Assembly: GCA_964496275.1 (NCBI GenBank)
Contig: CAZBYL010000033.1
Span: 1-27,554, forward strand
Source: CAZBYL01 sp964496275
GTDB lineage: Bacteria > Synergistota > Synergistia > Synergistales > Synergistaceae
Reading direction: 5' to 3'
Length of the DNA stretch: 27,554 nucleotides
The position numbers and the translations under genes are program-made. Shown piece after piece: positions 6,190-14,811 of the stretch. The first letter of the stretch is position 1, and each line of letters starts with the position of its first letter. Below the pieces are notes generated by a model. That model saw only the letters and a list, made by a program, of their open reading frames with translations, did not search any database and was not told the DNA's origin.

Positions 6190-6962
6190 TGGATATGTGC
6201 GAAGCTATTCGGGCGGACAATGTCTCATACAGGTATGGACGCGAGAGCGGGCCGACTCTCAGCGGGCTCTCTTTTTCCGTGAAGAAGGGCGAGTTTACCG
6301 CGATATTGGGGCATAGCGGGTGCGGAAAGAGCACTCTGCTTAGCCTTGTGATGGGGCTTATTTTCCCGCAGTCGGGCGAAATTTTTGTAAACGGCGCGCC
6401 TGTTTTGGGCGGCGGTACGGATCGCGCCATAGTTTTTCAGGATTGTTCCCTCTTTCCCTGGATGACGGCGCGTGAGAATGTCGCCTTCGGAGCGATGGAG
6501 GCTCGGCGTTTGCCCAAGGCTCAGGCGCGTATGATAGCCGATATGACTCTCGATATAGTGGGGCTTTGCGCGGGAAAGGAGAAGTATCCGAGCGAGCTTT
6601 CGGGCGGTATGAGGCAGCGCGCCGCGATAGCGCGTCTGCTTGCCATGGACTCGGATATTTGGCTTTTCGACGAGCCGTTCAGCGCGCTTGACCCTGATAT
6701 GAGGAGGTCGCTTCAAACTCTGACTGCGGATATGGCAAAGGATAAGACGACGGGGAAGACAGTGCTTTTTGTCACTCACAACATAGACGAGGCAATAATG
6801 ATGAGCGAGCGCATACTTTTTATGGACGGCGGCGGCTTCACCGCAGATATAGAGGTTCCGTTCCCATATCCGCGCAGCAGGGAGATTGTGCGGACAAAGG
6901 AGTATTTCGCGCTCTCGGACAAGCTGGCGCGCATGTTCTACGAAAGCAGGCCGCAAAGATGA
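6189..6962 (+). CDS. ABC transporter ATPase (SsuB/TauB/NitD-like)
   Basis: The 257-aa cytoplasmic ATPase has all nucleotide-binding motifs: Walker A GHSGCGKST (41-49), Q-loop Gln84 in VFQDCSLFPW, signature LSGGMRQR (137-144), Walker B IWLFDEP (157-163), and the switch histidine in VTHNIDEA (His197). FPWMTARENV after the Q-loop and the overall length fit importers of the nitrate/sulfonate/taurine group. The start codon overlaps the stop of the binding-protein gene (TAATG) and its end overlaps the permease start (ATGA), so the three are translationally coupled. It powers uptake with the permease at 6959. Confidence 0.95.
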   Translation: MDMCEAIRADNVSYRYGRESGPTLSGLSFSVKKGEFTAILGHSGCGKSTLLSLVMGLIFPQSGEIFVNGAPVLGGGTDRAIVFQDCSLFPWMTARENVAFGAMEARRLPKAQARMIADMTLDIVGLCAGKEKYPSELSGGMRQRAAIARLLAMDSDIWLFDEPFSALDPDMRRSLQTLTADMAKDKTTGKTVLFVTHNIDEAIMMSERILFMDGGGFTADIEVPFPYPRSREIVRTKEYFALSDKLARMFYESRPQR

Positions 6963-7867
6963 CGCGCCACAAAAGTCTCGTAATTTCGCAGAGCCTCTTT
7001 CTCGCTCTTCTCTCCCTTCTTGCTGCGGAGCATGGCTGTGGCTTGAGTTCGTGGCGCGTTCTGCTTTTTGCCGTGCTCGGGGCGAACGGCATCTACCTTG
7101 TGAGATATTTCAAAAACGCATCGGCGCGTGTGCCGCTATCCGGAATTTCCGTCATAATAAACAGTCTGCTTTTGGCGTGGGAACTTGCTTCCGTCACATA
7201 CAAGACGGCAAACCCCATACTTTTGCCGCCGCCCGCCGAGGTTTTTCAGGTGTTTGAGAGCTACGCGCCCCTGATGCTTCGCGGCGTAGTATCCTCCCTC
7301 GCGCTTTTGGGGTTCGCAATGGCGACTGCTCTCTCTTTGGGTGTGCTTACAGGGCTCTTCATAGGAAGAACGCCCGTGCTCTGCGGAATATTTCTGCCGA
7401 TAGCAAAAGTCCTAAGCCCGATTCCGCCCATAATTTACAGCCCCTATGCTGTCGCAGTCATGCCCACCTTCAAGAGCGCGGCGGCCCTCATCATCACGCT
7501 TGGAATATTTTGGCCCGTATCCATGAACATAATAAACAGAGTCTCCGGCATGGACAAAAGAATTATAAACTCCGCAAAAGCGCTCGGCATAACGCACATG
7601 GGTATGGTGTACAAAATCCTTTTGCCATACCTTCTTCCCGGAATAATAAAGAGCCTTCACGTCACACTTTCAACCTCATTTCTCCTGCTCACAATGGCGG
7701 AGATGATGGGAGCCTCAAGCGGGCTCGGCTACTTCATAAAAAACTATGCGGACTACGCCAACTATACAAACGTGATAGCAGGCATAATCCTGATAGGAAT
7801 TGTGATTACGGCGCTGAATATGGCTGTGACAGAAGCGGAGAAGAAGTTTATCAAGTGGACGGAGTAG
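6959..7867 (+). CDS. ABC transporter permease (SsuC/TauC-like)
   Basis: The 302-aa integral membrane protein has two hydrophobic segments at the N-terminus (about 8-23 and 33-48). Further segments lie within the BPD_transp_1 domain, roughly 110-295. The cytoplasmic EAA loop that docks to the ATPase is visible as NSAKALGITHMGMVYKILLP (about 202-221). LLPPPAEVFQVF before the domain is typical of SsuC/TauC/NitB permeases. The ATG overlaps the ATPase stop. The extra N-terminal hydrophobic stretch makes it about 40 residues longer than common SsuC proteins. No clear terminator follows. Confidence 0.92.
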   Translation: MTRHKSLVISQSLFLALLSLLAAEHGCGLSSWRVLLFAVLGANGIYLVRYFKNASARVPLSGISVIINSLLLAWELASVTYKTANPILLPPPAEVFQVFESYAPLMLRGVVSSLALLGFAMATALSLGVLTGLFIGRTPVLCGIFLPIAKVLSPIPPIIYSPYAVAVMPTFKSAAALIITLGIFWPVSMNIINRVSGMDKRIINSAKALGITHMGMVYKILLPYLLPGIIKSLHVTLSTSFLLLTMAEMMGASSGLGYFIKNYADYANYTNVIAGIILIGIVITALNMAVTEAEKKFIKWTE

Positions 7868-7901
7868 CTGCGGGACAAAACGGCGGCAAAACGAAAAGAC
7901 A

Positions 7902-7935
7902 CCGAGCCCGCTTTTGTGAAGCTAAACAGGCTCGG
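7902..7935. other. Inverted repeat between convergent genes
   Basis: CCGAGCC (7902-7908) pairs with GGCTCGG (7929-7935) around a 20-base loop, between the end of the ABC operon and the minus-strand small gene. On the minus strand a weak TCTTTTCG tail follows, so it may act as a terminator for 8037-8222. On the plus strand there is no T run. A second small hairpin (GCTGCG/CGCAGC) lies at about 8009-8026. Confidence 0.35.
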
Positions 7936-8036
7936 CAACATGGAAGGATTTATACTGTTTTGGGATGGGTATAACCGTTAAGCGGGGATATAAACACTTA
8001 ATGCGTCTGCTGCGAGCTCACGCAGCTTCCGTTGCC

Positions 8037-8222
8037 TTACCCCATATGTCCTCCGGTCTGATTACCTCTTTCGTTAAAAATATAAACGTAATTTCCCCTT
8101 CTTATACTGACGCTTGACTGAGTGTAACCGACAAGTTCTCCGAGCTGGGAAAAAAGCTGATTACCCCTATCTCCGAAAACATATACAACATTGCCGCGCT
8201 GTGTTGCAGATCCTATTGCCAT
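8037..8222 (-). CDS. Small two-repeat protein (RGNxVYVFxxRGNQ repeats), unknown function
   Basis: The ATG at 8222 follows AAGGGG about ten bases upstream, giving 61 aa beginning MAIGSATQRGN. The protein is an internal duplication: RGNVVYVFGDRGNQLFS and RGNYVYIFNERGNQTGG, each introduced by SATQ or SVSIR, with GELVGYTQ between. Similar short repeat proteins of unknown function are, as I recall, scattered across many phyla, often on accessory DNA. The repeats look like paired beta hairpins, which is inference. A longer frame from GTG 8300 would add a hydrophobic N-terminus and also has a GGAG site, so a secreted or anchored form cannot be ruled out. Confidence 0.7.
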   Translation of the reverse strand: MAIGSATQRGNVVYVFGDRGNQLFSQLGELVGYTQSSVSIRRGNYVYIFNERGNQTGGHMG

Positions 8223-8760
8223 TTTGACATACCCCTTTCTTCTGACTGCCGATAAGATAAAAGCTGCCCGTAAAACCGCGATAAAGGTGTATCCTCTCAC
8301 AGTGCTCTCCGATGTGTGTTGAATACATAACGTCGGAAATTTAAAAGAAAATGCTAAAACTCAAACTTTTTCAAGATATAAGTGCGCTCCACTTCAAAAG
8401 CTGAGTACAGTCCGGTGAGTTATCGGTATTCTGAGAATCCCTAAAGAACTTGCCGGGCATTAGCAATTTTCCGCAAAACTGTTTGCATAACCTGCTAAAA
8501 ATTTCAATGGTACCTGCTTTGAGCGTAAAATTCTGCCTTTGTCGGAGGAAAAGCCACGGCGCGCCATATTCCGCAGAACACGCCGACGATTTTACGCTGT
8601 ACTGTGCTTTGTAAGGGAGAGGGACGGACAGAGAACTTTGGCATGCAGGCACTCCGGGCGCAGCGGATAAATTGTGAGAAATGAAAGTAAATCGCTGCGG
8701 TGTTCAGCTCCCCTTGATGTGGAATATTATAGGGAGGTCGCCGCAGTTTTTCTTGGACTG
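8223..8760. other. Intergenic region without a recognisable gene
   Basis: About 540 bp between the small repeat protein and the kinase gene. A 93-codon minus-strand frame (8371-8652) has no family resemblance, no ribosome binding site I can see and an odd composition, so I do not call it. A long-range CTGCGG/CCGCAG pair flanks about 8691-8745, followed by TTTTT, but the loop is too long for a convincing terminator. Confidence 0.5.
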
Positions 8761-10338
8761 TCAGTCCGGATTTTTGTAATTATTGATATCCGTAAATTCT
8801 CCCGACATCAGAACGAACCCGGGGTTAAATCCGCTGATATCGCCGAATATACTGTGGGGCATACCCCCGATTCTTTGGTTCGCGCTGAACGGAATCTCGG
8901 ATCTTATGCTGTTTTTATGGAGGGTGAAGCCTGTTTTTGGGTCATAGCTTATGCACCAGCCGATATTTTGTTCGATCTTGTAAATTACCGCTCTCTTTGT
9001 ATTTTTATCAAAAACCTTTCTTCTCTTGGCGAGCACGGTGAATATCTCCTGTATGCCGTCGTCGTCGAGGTCAAAAAAAAGCACCTCTCCGTAATAGGAC
9101 ATCTTTCCGCTTGAGTCTGCCTCATTAGGCGCGCTGTACCGGAAGGTATATTCGGCGCTGTGCCCCTGTTCGTCCGACAGAAGCAGAGTCAGAGTGTCGC
9201 CCGTCATGGAAGCCTCCGTTCTTACCATGCTGCCGCCGAGAGACATCTTTGCATGTTTGGCAGACCGCCCGTATGTATCGTTCAGCAGCAGTGCGGGGCA
9301 ATAATTATTATCCGTCTGTATGACCACGCGCTCATCATCCGCGCCCATTATGAGGCCACCGTTTGCAACGGATGCGGGCTTATTCTCCGGTTTTGGCTCA
9401 GACGGGAAAACTTCTTTCTTGCTCTTGGAAAGCGCGCCTGTCGGTTCGGGAGCGGGCACGGCTTTTGCCTTTGCTTCCTGTGCTTTCTCCTCTTTTTTGT
9501 CCTCGGGCAAAATCGCAGACACATCTTTCTCAATCGCAGCGGGAGCCGGCACAGTTTGTTTCGGCGCATGGGTTGGGGCGAAGAACAGATAAAACAGAGC
9601 GGCGGAAACAACAACTAAGCCGCACAGACCAAATGCCGGCAGCAGTTTCCTCCGTTTGATAAATCTGCGAACCTCTTCCGCATCGGAAAACCTGCTTTGC
9701 GGGTCAAACTTGGCGCACCTTGCTGCGGCCGCCTTGAGAGCTCTGCACCCGCCGCAGCCTGATACTGCTGTCTGAATAGTTTTTCCGAAAGCAAAAATAT
9801 CCGTCCTTGGTCCGGACTGACCGAAGCCGTACTGCTCCGGGGCGGCATACCCCTGCGTACCGAGCTGGGAAGTGTCATGCTCCTCATTCTCCCTATAAAG
9901 CCGCGCGATACCGTAATCGATAAGTTTTATTCCGTGCTCGCCGACGATAATATTTTCGGGTTTTATGTCGCGGTGTATGATACCGTTTTGGTGCAGCACC
10001 TTCACCGCGAGCAGCAGCTCATCCCCCAGACGCTCCAATTCCCTCTCCGTCATGGCTCCGCGTTCGGCAATCTTGTCGAGCCTCTCACCGTTCGCATACT
10101 CTTCAATGACAATAGTGTCTGAATCGAAAAAAACATCATATATTTTGGGAATAAAGGGGGAATCTATATTCTTAAGCACGCTGAATAATTCGCGTTTATC
10201 CTCATGATAACTTCTCTTTACATACCTGTGGCCGTCCAGGGAAGAAATAACCAGCTCGACGCTGCACATTTCTGTCTCGTGCAGACATTTCTCCGTACTC
10301 AATATAAAAAGTTTATACTTTTCCGTTTCGGTTAACAT
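8761..10338 (-). CDS. Membrane-anchored Ser/Thr protein kinase
   Basis: Start chosen at ATG 10338, nine bases after AGGGAG; upstream in-frame starts lack a ribosome site and would run into the divergent gene. The 525-aa protein has an N-terminal Hanks-type kinase domain (about 25-230). Motifs are the ATP-anchoring Lys41 (RYVKRS), catalytic HRDIKPEN (122-129), DYG (141-143, for DFG) and GTQGYAAPE (160-168). The glycine-rich loop is degenerate. One membrane helix (about 233-253) leads to a roughly 270-residue external part with a Pro/Lys/Glu-rich linker and a C-terminal beta-rich domain containing VLFFDLDDDGIQEIF, a VCBS/FG-GAP-like calcium-loop motif. It is divergent from the HTH gene at 10412 with 73 bp between starts. 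Likely a sensor kinase; the stimulus is unknown. Confidence 0.9.
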   Translation of the reverse strand: MLTETEKYKLFILSTEKCLHETEMCSVELVISSLDGHRYVKRSYHEDKRELFSVLKNIDSPFIPKIYDVFFDSDTIVIEEYANGERLDKIAERGAMTERELERLGDELLLAVKVLHQNGIIHRDIKPENIIVGEHGIKLIDYGIARLYRENEEHDTSQLGTQGYAAPEQYGFGQSGPRTDIFAFGKTIQTAVSGCGGCRALKAAAARCAKFDPQSRFSDAEEVRRFIKRRKLLPAFGLCGLVVVSAALFYLFFAPTHAPKQTVPAPAAIEKDVSAILPEDKKEEKAQEAKAKAVPAPEPTGALSKSKKEVFPSEPKPENKPASVANGGLIMGADDERVVIQTDNNYCPALLLNDTYGRSAKHAKMSLGGSMVRTEASMTGDTLTLLLSDEQGHSAEYTFRYSAPNEADSSGKMSYYGEVLFFDLDDDGIQEIFTVLAKRRKVFDKNTKRAVIYKIEQNIGWCISYDPKTGFTLHKNSIRSEIPFSANQRIGGMPHSIFGDISGFNPGFVLMSGEFTDINNYKNPD

Positions 10339-10411
10339 CCCCGGGCTCTCCCTACCATAATCTTTAAGATTGCTGTACAATTTTACCATCTTATAGAATT
10401 TTGGTGATACT

Positions 10412-10828
10412 ATGGAAAATACCACGGAAGAACTTCTCAATAAGATAAAAAAGTGCACAGATATTACAAAGTGTGTGGAAGAAAACAGGGAGGCATACCT
10501 TAATATTACGCCCGTTCAGTATCTCAATAATCTTATAGAAGTCAAAAAACTTATAATTGCGGATATCGCCGAAGGTTCTGAGCGTGGGGATTACGTGTAC
10601 AAGGTCTTTTCCGGCAAGCGAAAAGCAAGCCGCGACGTACTGATAGCAATAGCTTTCGGAATGAACCTGACACTGGACGAAACCCAGCTCCTGCTGAGAA
10701 TCGCATCAAAAGCACGGCTTGACCCAAAAAACGCACGAGATTCGGTAATAATCTACGGTCTCTACAGCAGTCTAAGGATCAGCCATGTCAACGATATCCT
10801 ATACGAAAGATCAGAACGCCTACTATAA
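10412..10828 (+). CDS. Helix-turn-helix protein paired with the kinase
   Basis: The 138-aa product has a C-terminal half resembling XRE-type helix-turn-helix proteins found beside Ser/Thr kinases in Clostridia: a VYKVFSGKRKASRDVLIAIA segment (about 62-81), a TLDETQLLLRIASKARLDPK segment (about 86-105), and a RDSVIIYGL tail. The first 50 residues are charged helices and may form a coiled coil. The ATG at 10412 has only a weak upstream GGTGA. It is divergent from the kinase, so the shared 73-bp gap probably holds both promoters. It may be the kinase's target or the regulator of the pair; this is inferred from proximity only. Confidence 0.75.
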   Translation: MENTTEELLNKIKKCTDITKCVEENREAYLNITPVQYLNNLIEVKKLIIADIAEGSERGDYVYKVFSGKRKASRDVLIAIAFGMNLTLDETQLLLRIASKARLDPKNARDSVIIYGLYSSLRISHVNDILYERSERLL

Positions 10829-10862
10829 AAATCCCCCGGTTACCGTAAGTAAGGAGGGAAAA

Positions 10863-10913
10863 ATGGTTTTTGGCAAGAAACAACTATTTTGCACCTTTGG
10901 CCGGTTCACATAA
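10863..10913 (+). CDS. Possible 16-aa peptide with strong ribosome site
   Basis: ATG at 10863 follows AAGGAGG (10851-10857) at 5 bp and encodes MVFGKKQLFCTFGRFT before a TAA. The ribosome binding site is better than that of the HTH gene 35 bp upstream, and the peptide is basic and aromatic. Nothing else explains the site. It could be chance or a leader peptide. Confidence 0.25.
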   Translation: MVFGKKQLFCTFGRFT

Positions 10914-10960
10914 AATTTGGGATAGGCACAAAGTTTTTTCCTTCCCGAAATAACGAAATA

Positions 10961-10998
10961 ATTTTAAAAACCGCCCTCTGCTTTCGCTCGGGGCGGTC
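10961..10998 (-). terminator. Terminator of glutamine synthetase III gene
   Basis: Read on the minus strand, ACCGCCC and GGGCGGT form a 7-bp GC-rich stem and are followed by TTTTTAAAAT. It lies about 40 bp beyond the stop codon of the gene at 11037. Confidence 0.8.
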
Positions 10999-11036
10999 CT
11001 GTCGGGATCCAAAGTTATCGCTGCTTCCGTCCGCAA

Positions 11037-13169
11037 TTACGCGGAGAGCGAGAGCAAGCTCCTATACTTCGGATATGCAAGGTTGTCTTGGGCTATGTAT
11101 ATTTCAACGCCGTCCGCTATGCGCCTGATCTCGTCCATGAGCGGAACAACTTCATTCACTATCGCGTCTGCGCGCTCTTTAAGCTGCATCGCCCCAAGCT
11201 CTTCTTTCATCGCGGTGAGCTGCTTTGTCTTTTCCATCAGCCCAACTCTGGCTTCCGCAAGTTTGAAGATGTGCTCGTGCCAATGCTTCATGCCGGGGAT
11301 GTCCATCTCCGCCACGATGTCATAGGAAGTTTTTTCCATGAGAATCTGCTTTGATATGCTGGGCAGGATTCCCTCCCACACCATGTCGCGAAGAACTGCC
11401 ATCTCTATCTCTATGCTCTTGATAAAAGCTTCCATCCTTATAACGTGGAAGGCTTCCATCTCTTTTTTCTTGAATACTCCCATCTCTTCGAGCATATCGA
11501 GAGTTTTGGGCTCCATAAAGAGGTCTATCGCATCGGGAATCGTCTCCGCCTTGAGTATGCCCCGGCGGCGTGCCTCCTCGTGCCACTCTTCCGTGTAAGC
11601 GTCGCCCTCAAAACGGATGTGGCGGCTCATTTTTGACACCTCACGTATTGTCGAAAGAGCCGCATCCACAGGGTCTTCGCCGTTATCGATTCTCGTCTCG
11701 AAGAGCGAAAGGAACTTCTCAAGCCCCGCTGCCCAGACGGAAAGAAGAGCCGTCACGGGAACCGCCATAGCCTGAGATGCGCCCGGCGCGCGGAATTCAA
11801 ACTTGTTGCCGGTGAAGGCAAGAGGGCTGGTTCTGTTTCTGTCGCTGTCGTATGCCACAATTTCAGGCAGCTTTGCAAGCCCGAGGTCGAGCATATTCTT
11901 TGCCGGCATATCCTCGTCGCAGCAGCCGTCCTCTATGGCGCAAATAATTCTGTTTATCGTATCTCCGAGATACACGCTTATGATGCTCGGAGGCGCTTCG
12001 TATCCGCCCAGTCTGTAGAGGTTGCCGGGAGTTGCGACGGATGCCTGCAGCAGACCGTAATATTCCGACACGCCCTGAACGAACGAGGAGAGGAACGAGA
12101 GGAAGATGACGTTCTTTCTGTGGTTTGTGGAGGGCTTCAGAAGGTTGCGCCCTTCGCTGTCCTCAAGAGAAAAGTTTATATGCTTGCCGCTTCCGTTCAT
12201 TCCCATAAAGGGCTTCTCATGGAACAGAAGGCGCAGCTCGTGCTGGCGCGCCATCTTGCGCATCGTCTCCATAATGAGCTGATTCTGGTCGCAGGCAAGG
12301 TTTGCCTCGGTAAAATTCGGCGCAAACTCAAACTGGCAGCGCGAAGCCTCGTTATGACGAGTAGCAAGGTCAACGCCCAAACGCGCCAAATCGCGCTGAA
12401 CGTCCTCCATATATGCAAGCACCCTTGTGGGAATCGCGCCGAAATAGTGATCCTCCATCTTCTGGTCGCGGGGAGGGGGAGAGCCCACGAGAGTGCGTCC
12501 GCAGAAACGTATATCCGGACGCTTTTGCGCGCGGGGCCTGTCCAAAAGGAAAAACTCCTGTTCGCCGCCGACTGTTGCGCGCACACTGCGCACTCCCCTG
12601 TTGCCGAAAAGCTTCAGCATCTTGAGAGCGCGTGACTCAACAGCGTGCATCGAACGGAGAAGATATGTCTTTAGGTCAAGAGGCGAACCGTCATAGGCGA
12701 GAAACACCGAAGGAATACAGAGAGTGCCGCCCTTTGGGCTCTTTATAATAAAAGCGGGGCTTGTAGGGTCCCACGCGCTGTAGCCTCGTGCCTCAAATGT
12801 GCTGCGTGTGCCGCCGGAAGGGAAGGAAGAGGCGTCCGGCTCGCTCTGCATAAGGTCCTGTCCGCGGAAAGACTCCAAAGGAAAACCATTCTCGTCCGCC
12901 GTCACAAATGCAGTATGCTTTTCCGCAGTCAGCTCCGTAAGAGGGTGGAACCAATGAGCCCAGTGGCTTGCCCCGTTATTTATGGCCCAATCCTTCATCG
13001 CGAGGGCTACCGTGTCCGCAATACCGGAATCCAACTTCTGCCGGCCCTCCATCGCAGCCGCCAAGTTCTCGTAAACGTCCTTGGGAAGACGCTCCTTCAT
13101 CGCTTTGTGGTCAAAAATGAGCGAACCGTAAATATCGCGCATCTTCTTAAACTCTTTAACTTCCGTCAT
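11037..13169 (-). CDS. glnN: Glutamine synthetase, type III
   Basis: ATG at 13169 is eight bases after GGGAG; the upstream GTG (13178) overlaps that site and cannot be the start. The 710-aa length is that of GSIII, much longer than GSI (about 470). GSIII signatures are visible: WFHPLTELTAEKHTAF near residue 75, a GGEQEFFLLD segment, HEKPFMGMNGSGKHINFSLE for the glutamate/metal site, and NRTSPLAFTGNKFEFRAPGA for the ATP/metal site. The enzyme makes glutamine from glutamate, ammonia and ATP in the cytoplasm. It is a single gene with its own promoter and terminator. No amtB or glnB lies next to it. Confidence 0.96.
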   Translation of the reverse strand: MTEVKEFKKMRDIYGSLIFDHKAMKERLPKDVYENLAAAMEGRQKLDSGIADTVALAMKDWAINNGASHWAHWFHPLTELTAEKHTAFVTADENGFPLESFRGQDLMQSEPDASSFPSGGTRSTFEARGYSAWDPTSPAFIIKSPKGGTLCIPSVFLAYDGSPLDLKTYLLRSMHAVESRALKMLKLFGNRGVRSVRATVGGEQEFFLLDRPRAQKRPDIRFCGRTLVGSPPPRDQKMEDHYFGAIPTRVLAYMEDVQRDLARLGVDLATRHNEASRCQFEFAPNFTEANLACDQNQLIMETMRKMARQHELRLLFHEKPFMGMNGSGKHINFSLEDSEGRNLLKPSTNHRKNVIFLSFLSSFVQGVSEYYGLLQASVATPGNLYRLGGYEAPPSIISVYLGDTINRIICAIEDGCCDEDMPAKNMLDLGLAKLPEIVAYDSDRNRTSPLAFTGNKFEFRAPGASQAMAVPVTALLSVWAAGLEKFLSLFETRIDNGEDPVDAALSTIREVSKMSRHIRFEGDAYTEEWHEEARRRGILKAETIPDAIDLFMEPKTLDMLEEMGVFKKKEMEAFHVIRMEAFIKSIEIEMAVLRDMVWEGILPSISKQILMEKTSYDIVAEMDIPGMKHWHEHIFKLAEARVGLMEKTKQLTAMKEELGAMQLKERADAIVNEVVPLMDEIRRIADGVEIYIAQDNLAYPKYRSLLSLSA

Positions 13170-13207
13170 ACATGACACTCCCTTCGCACATAAAAAATTA
13201 CTCGCTT

Positions 13208-13236
13208 GTTATACACCTTGTTAAGCATATATGCAA
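13208..13236 (-). promoter_or_regulatory. Candidate promoter of glnN with palindromic spacer
   Basis: On the minus strand TTGCAT (13236-13231) is 17 bp from TATAAC (13213-13208), about 40 bp before the ATG. The -10 box is one base from consensus, the -35 weak. GCATATATGC, a perfect 10-bp palindrome overlapping the -35 box, could be an operator. Confidence 0.4.
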
Positions 13237-13334
13237 GCATTTTTTTGCGCTTAGTTTGAGTAATGTTATGCAGAAAAATAATTTTTTAAAAAATAAGCAG
13301 TGAATACATCAAAAAATCTGCCAAAAGCCGAACG

Positions 13335-14246
13335 CTACCTCTTATTAACCAGCCAAACCCCGCACATGGTCATGGCTCCTCCGATAAAAAGCCACACAGT
13401 AAAACGCTCCCCGATAAGAGTATAGGCGACCGCGGCTCCCGCAAGCGGCTGCAAAAACTGAAAAACCACAACTCGGGCGACGGGAAAGACAGAAAGTGCG
13501 TGAAACCAGAAAAGATAAGCCAACGCCGAAGAAAGAGCTCCCAAAAAGACAAGCGCGCCCCACGTGCCGAGGCTGAAATGGCTTATACTTGAAAAATCAC
13601 AGCCGGTAAGCCAAGCAAAGGGAATACAGACAAGAAGCGAAAAAAACATCTCCCAAAAAATAACAAAACTTGAAGGAAGGTCACTCTTCAAAAATTTACG
13701 GGAAAGCACGAGAAAAACGGCCCAGTTGATAACAGACAAAAAAATAATCAAATCGCCCACACTGCCGAAAGATGTACCCGCGCTCTCACGCACTGTTCCA
13801 AACCCAAGCACCGTAATAACTCCGAGTGCGGAAAGAGCAAGCCCCGCGACAGCGACACGCCGCATCCTCTCGCCAAGAAAAATCCGCCCCAAAATTGCGA
13901 CAAAAGCGGGAGCTGCCACCATCTGCCAATTGGCGTTCGCCGCTCCGGCCGTCTGCATCGCATAACTCTGAATCGCCTGATGAAAAAGAATCCCCTGAAT
14001 CCCCATCAAAAAAATAGGCCAAAACTCACTCTTGGAAGGAAGGCGCAAAGAGCCCTCATAAATTACGCCCGCAAGCAAAACAGGCATACCAATAACAAGA
14101 CGCAGCAAAATAACCATCATTGGTTCGGCTTCGGCAAGCGCGTACTTCGTGGCGGCAAAACTGCCCCCCCAAATAGTCACGGCGCACAAAATTACAAAAT
14201 AATCCACAAAGCGCACAGAACGCGGCGCACCCGGCGAGCTGCCCAT
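13335..14246 (-). CDS. EamA/DMT-family transporter
   Basis: ATG at 14246 follows GGAG at 8 bp; an upstream start at 14264 has no such site. The 303-aa protein has ten hydrophobic segments in two EamA-like halves. The first half holds CAVTIWGGSFAATKYALAEA (about 20-39) and the second ends with VVFQFLQPLAGAAVAYTLIG before the last helix, both typical of drug/metabolite transporters. Such proteins usually export amino acids or metabolites; the substrate is not predictable. It lies downstream in orientation of the divergent TetR gene at 14812, which may control it. Confidence 0.9.
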   Translation of the reverse strand: MGSSPGAPRSVRFVDYFVILCAVTIWGGSFAATKYALAEAEPMMVILLRLVIGMPVLLAGVIYEGSLRLPSKSEFWPIFLMGIQGILFHQAIQSYAMQTAGAANANWQMVAAPAFVAILGRIFLGERMRRVAVAGLALSALGVITVLGFGTVRESAGTSFGSVGDLIIFLSVINWAVFLVLSRKFLKSDLPSSFVIFWEMFFSLLVCIPFAWLTGCDFSSISHFSLGTWGALVFLGALSSALAYLFWFHALSVFPVARVVVFQFLQPLAGAAVAYTLIGERFTVWLFIGGAMTMCGVWLVNKR

Positions 14247-14264
14247 AACACCATCTCCGTACAA

Positions 14265-14700
14265 AGATTTAAAACACGATTATAGCCCATATACAGCACA
14301 AAGTAAGAGAGAGACACTGTATGAGTATCGAAAACAACGCTGAAAAATTGGCCGGTATCCTACGGAACAGACTAATCTTCTAAACTTTCTACTATACAAA
14401 GCTAACAAAATGAGTAATAATATTATTACTTTTTAATACGTCCTAAATAAAAACTATGATAAAAGAATGCAAATCAGAATTCAGAAAAGTAACCTATTCC
14501 GTGCGAAGTCAACCCCAGAGCAGATTGGCACGTACTCAGAGACAACGGCTCGTCTGCTGCCCAAGAATAACTGAGGCTGGCAGGTTTTGAAATTCACAGA
14601 ATTATATTACATGAGAAAAGCTCATGCTAAACTCAAATAATGTATGTGCTAACTCATTGAACCTTTATTTTTTAAAAAAGATGAGATATAATATTATTGT
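14265..14700. other. Intergenic region between divergent DMT and TetR genes
   Basis: About 435 bp, A/T-rich, with stop codons in all frames I could follow and no clear gene, tRNA or strong terminator. The regulatory signals sit at its right end (14706-14747). The length is large for two divergent promoters and may hold remnants of a lost gene. Confidence 0.4.
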
Positions 14701-14705
14701 AAGAC

Positions 14706-14747
14706 TTGACATATAAAGTATTGCTTATAAGCTCATACAAGTATACT
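14706..14747 (+). promoter_or_regulatory. Promoter/operator region of the TetR gene
   Basis: TTGACA (14706-14711) is followed by two perfect palindromes, GCTTATAAGC (14723-14732) and AGTATACT (14740-14747). TetR proteins often bind palindromes over their own promoter, so these are operator candidates. The best -10 match, TATAAG, is only 14 bp from the -35 box, so the promoter call is tentative. Confidence 0.35.
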
Positions 14748-14811
14748 GAATTATTATAAAGATTCACGTCGGCCTAATTTTATGCAGCTTATGATGGAAG
14801 GAGCATTTTTC

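Noticed and set aside
6225..6956. 243-codon minus-strand frame
   Set aside because: Fully antisense to the ABC ATPase gene, which has all motifs; the antisense product has no recognisable domain.
8371..8652. 93-codon minus-strand frame in the gap before the kinase gene
   Set aside because: No ribosome site, no domain, mixed composition; too weak to call.
12120..12635. 171-codon plus-strand frame
   Set aside because: Antisense to glutamine synthetase III; product is arbitrary in composition.
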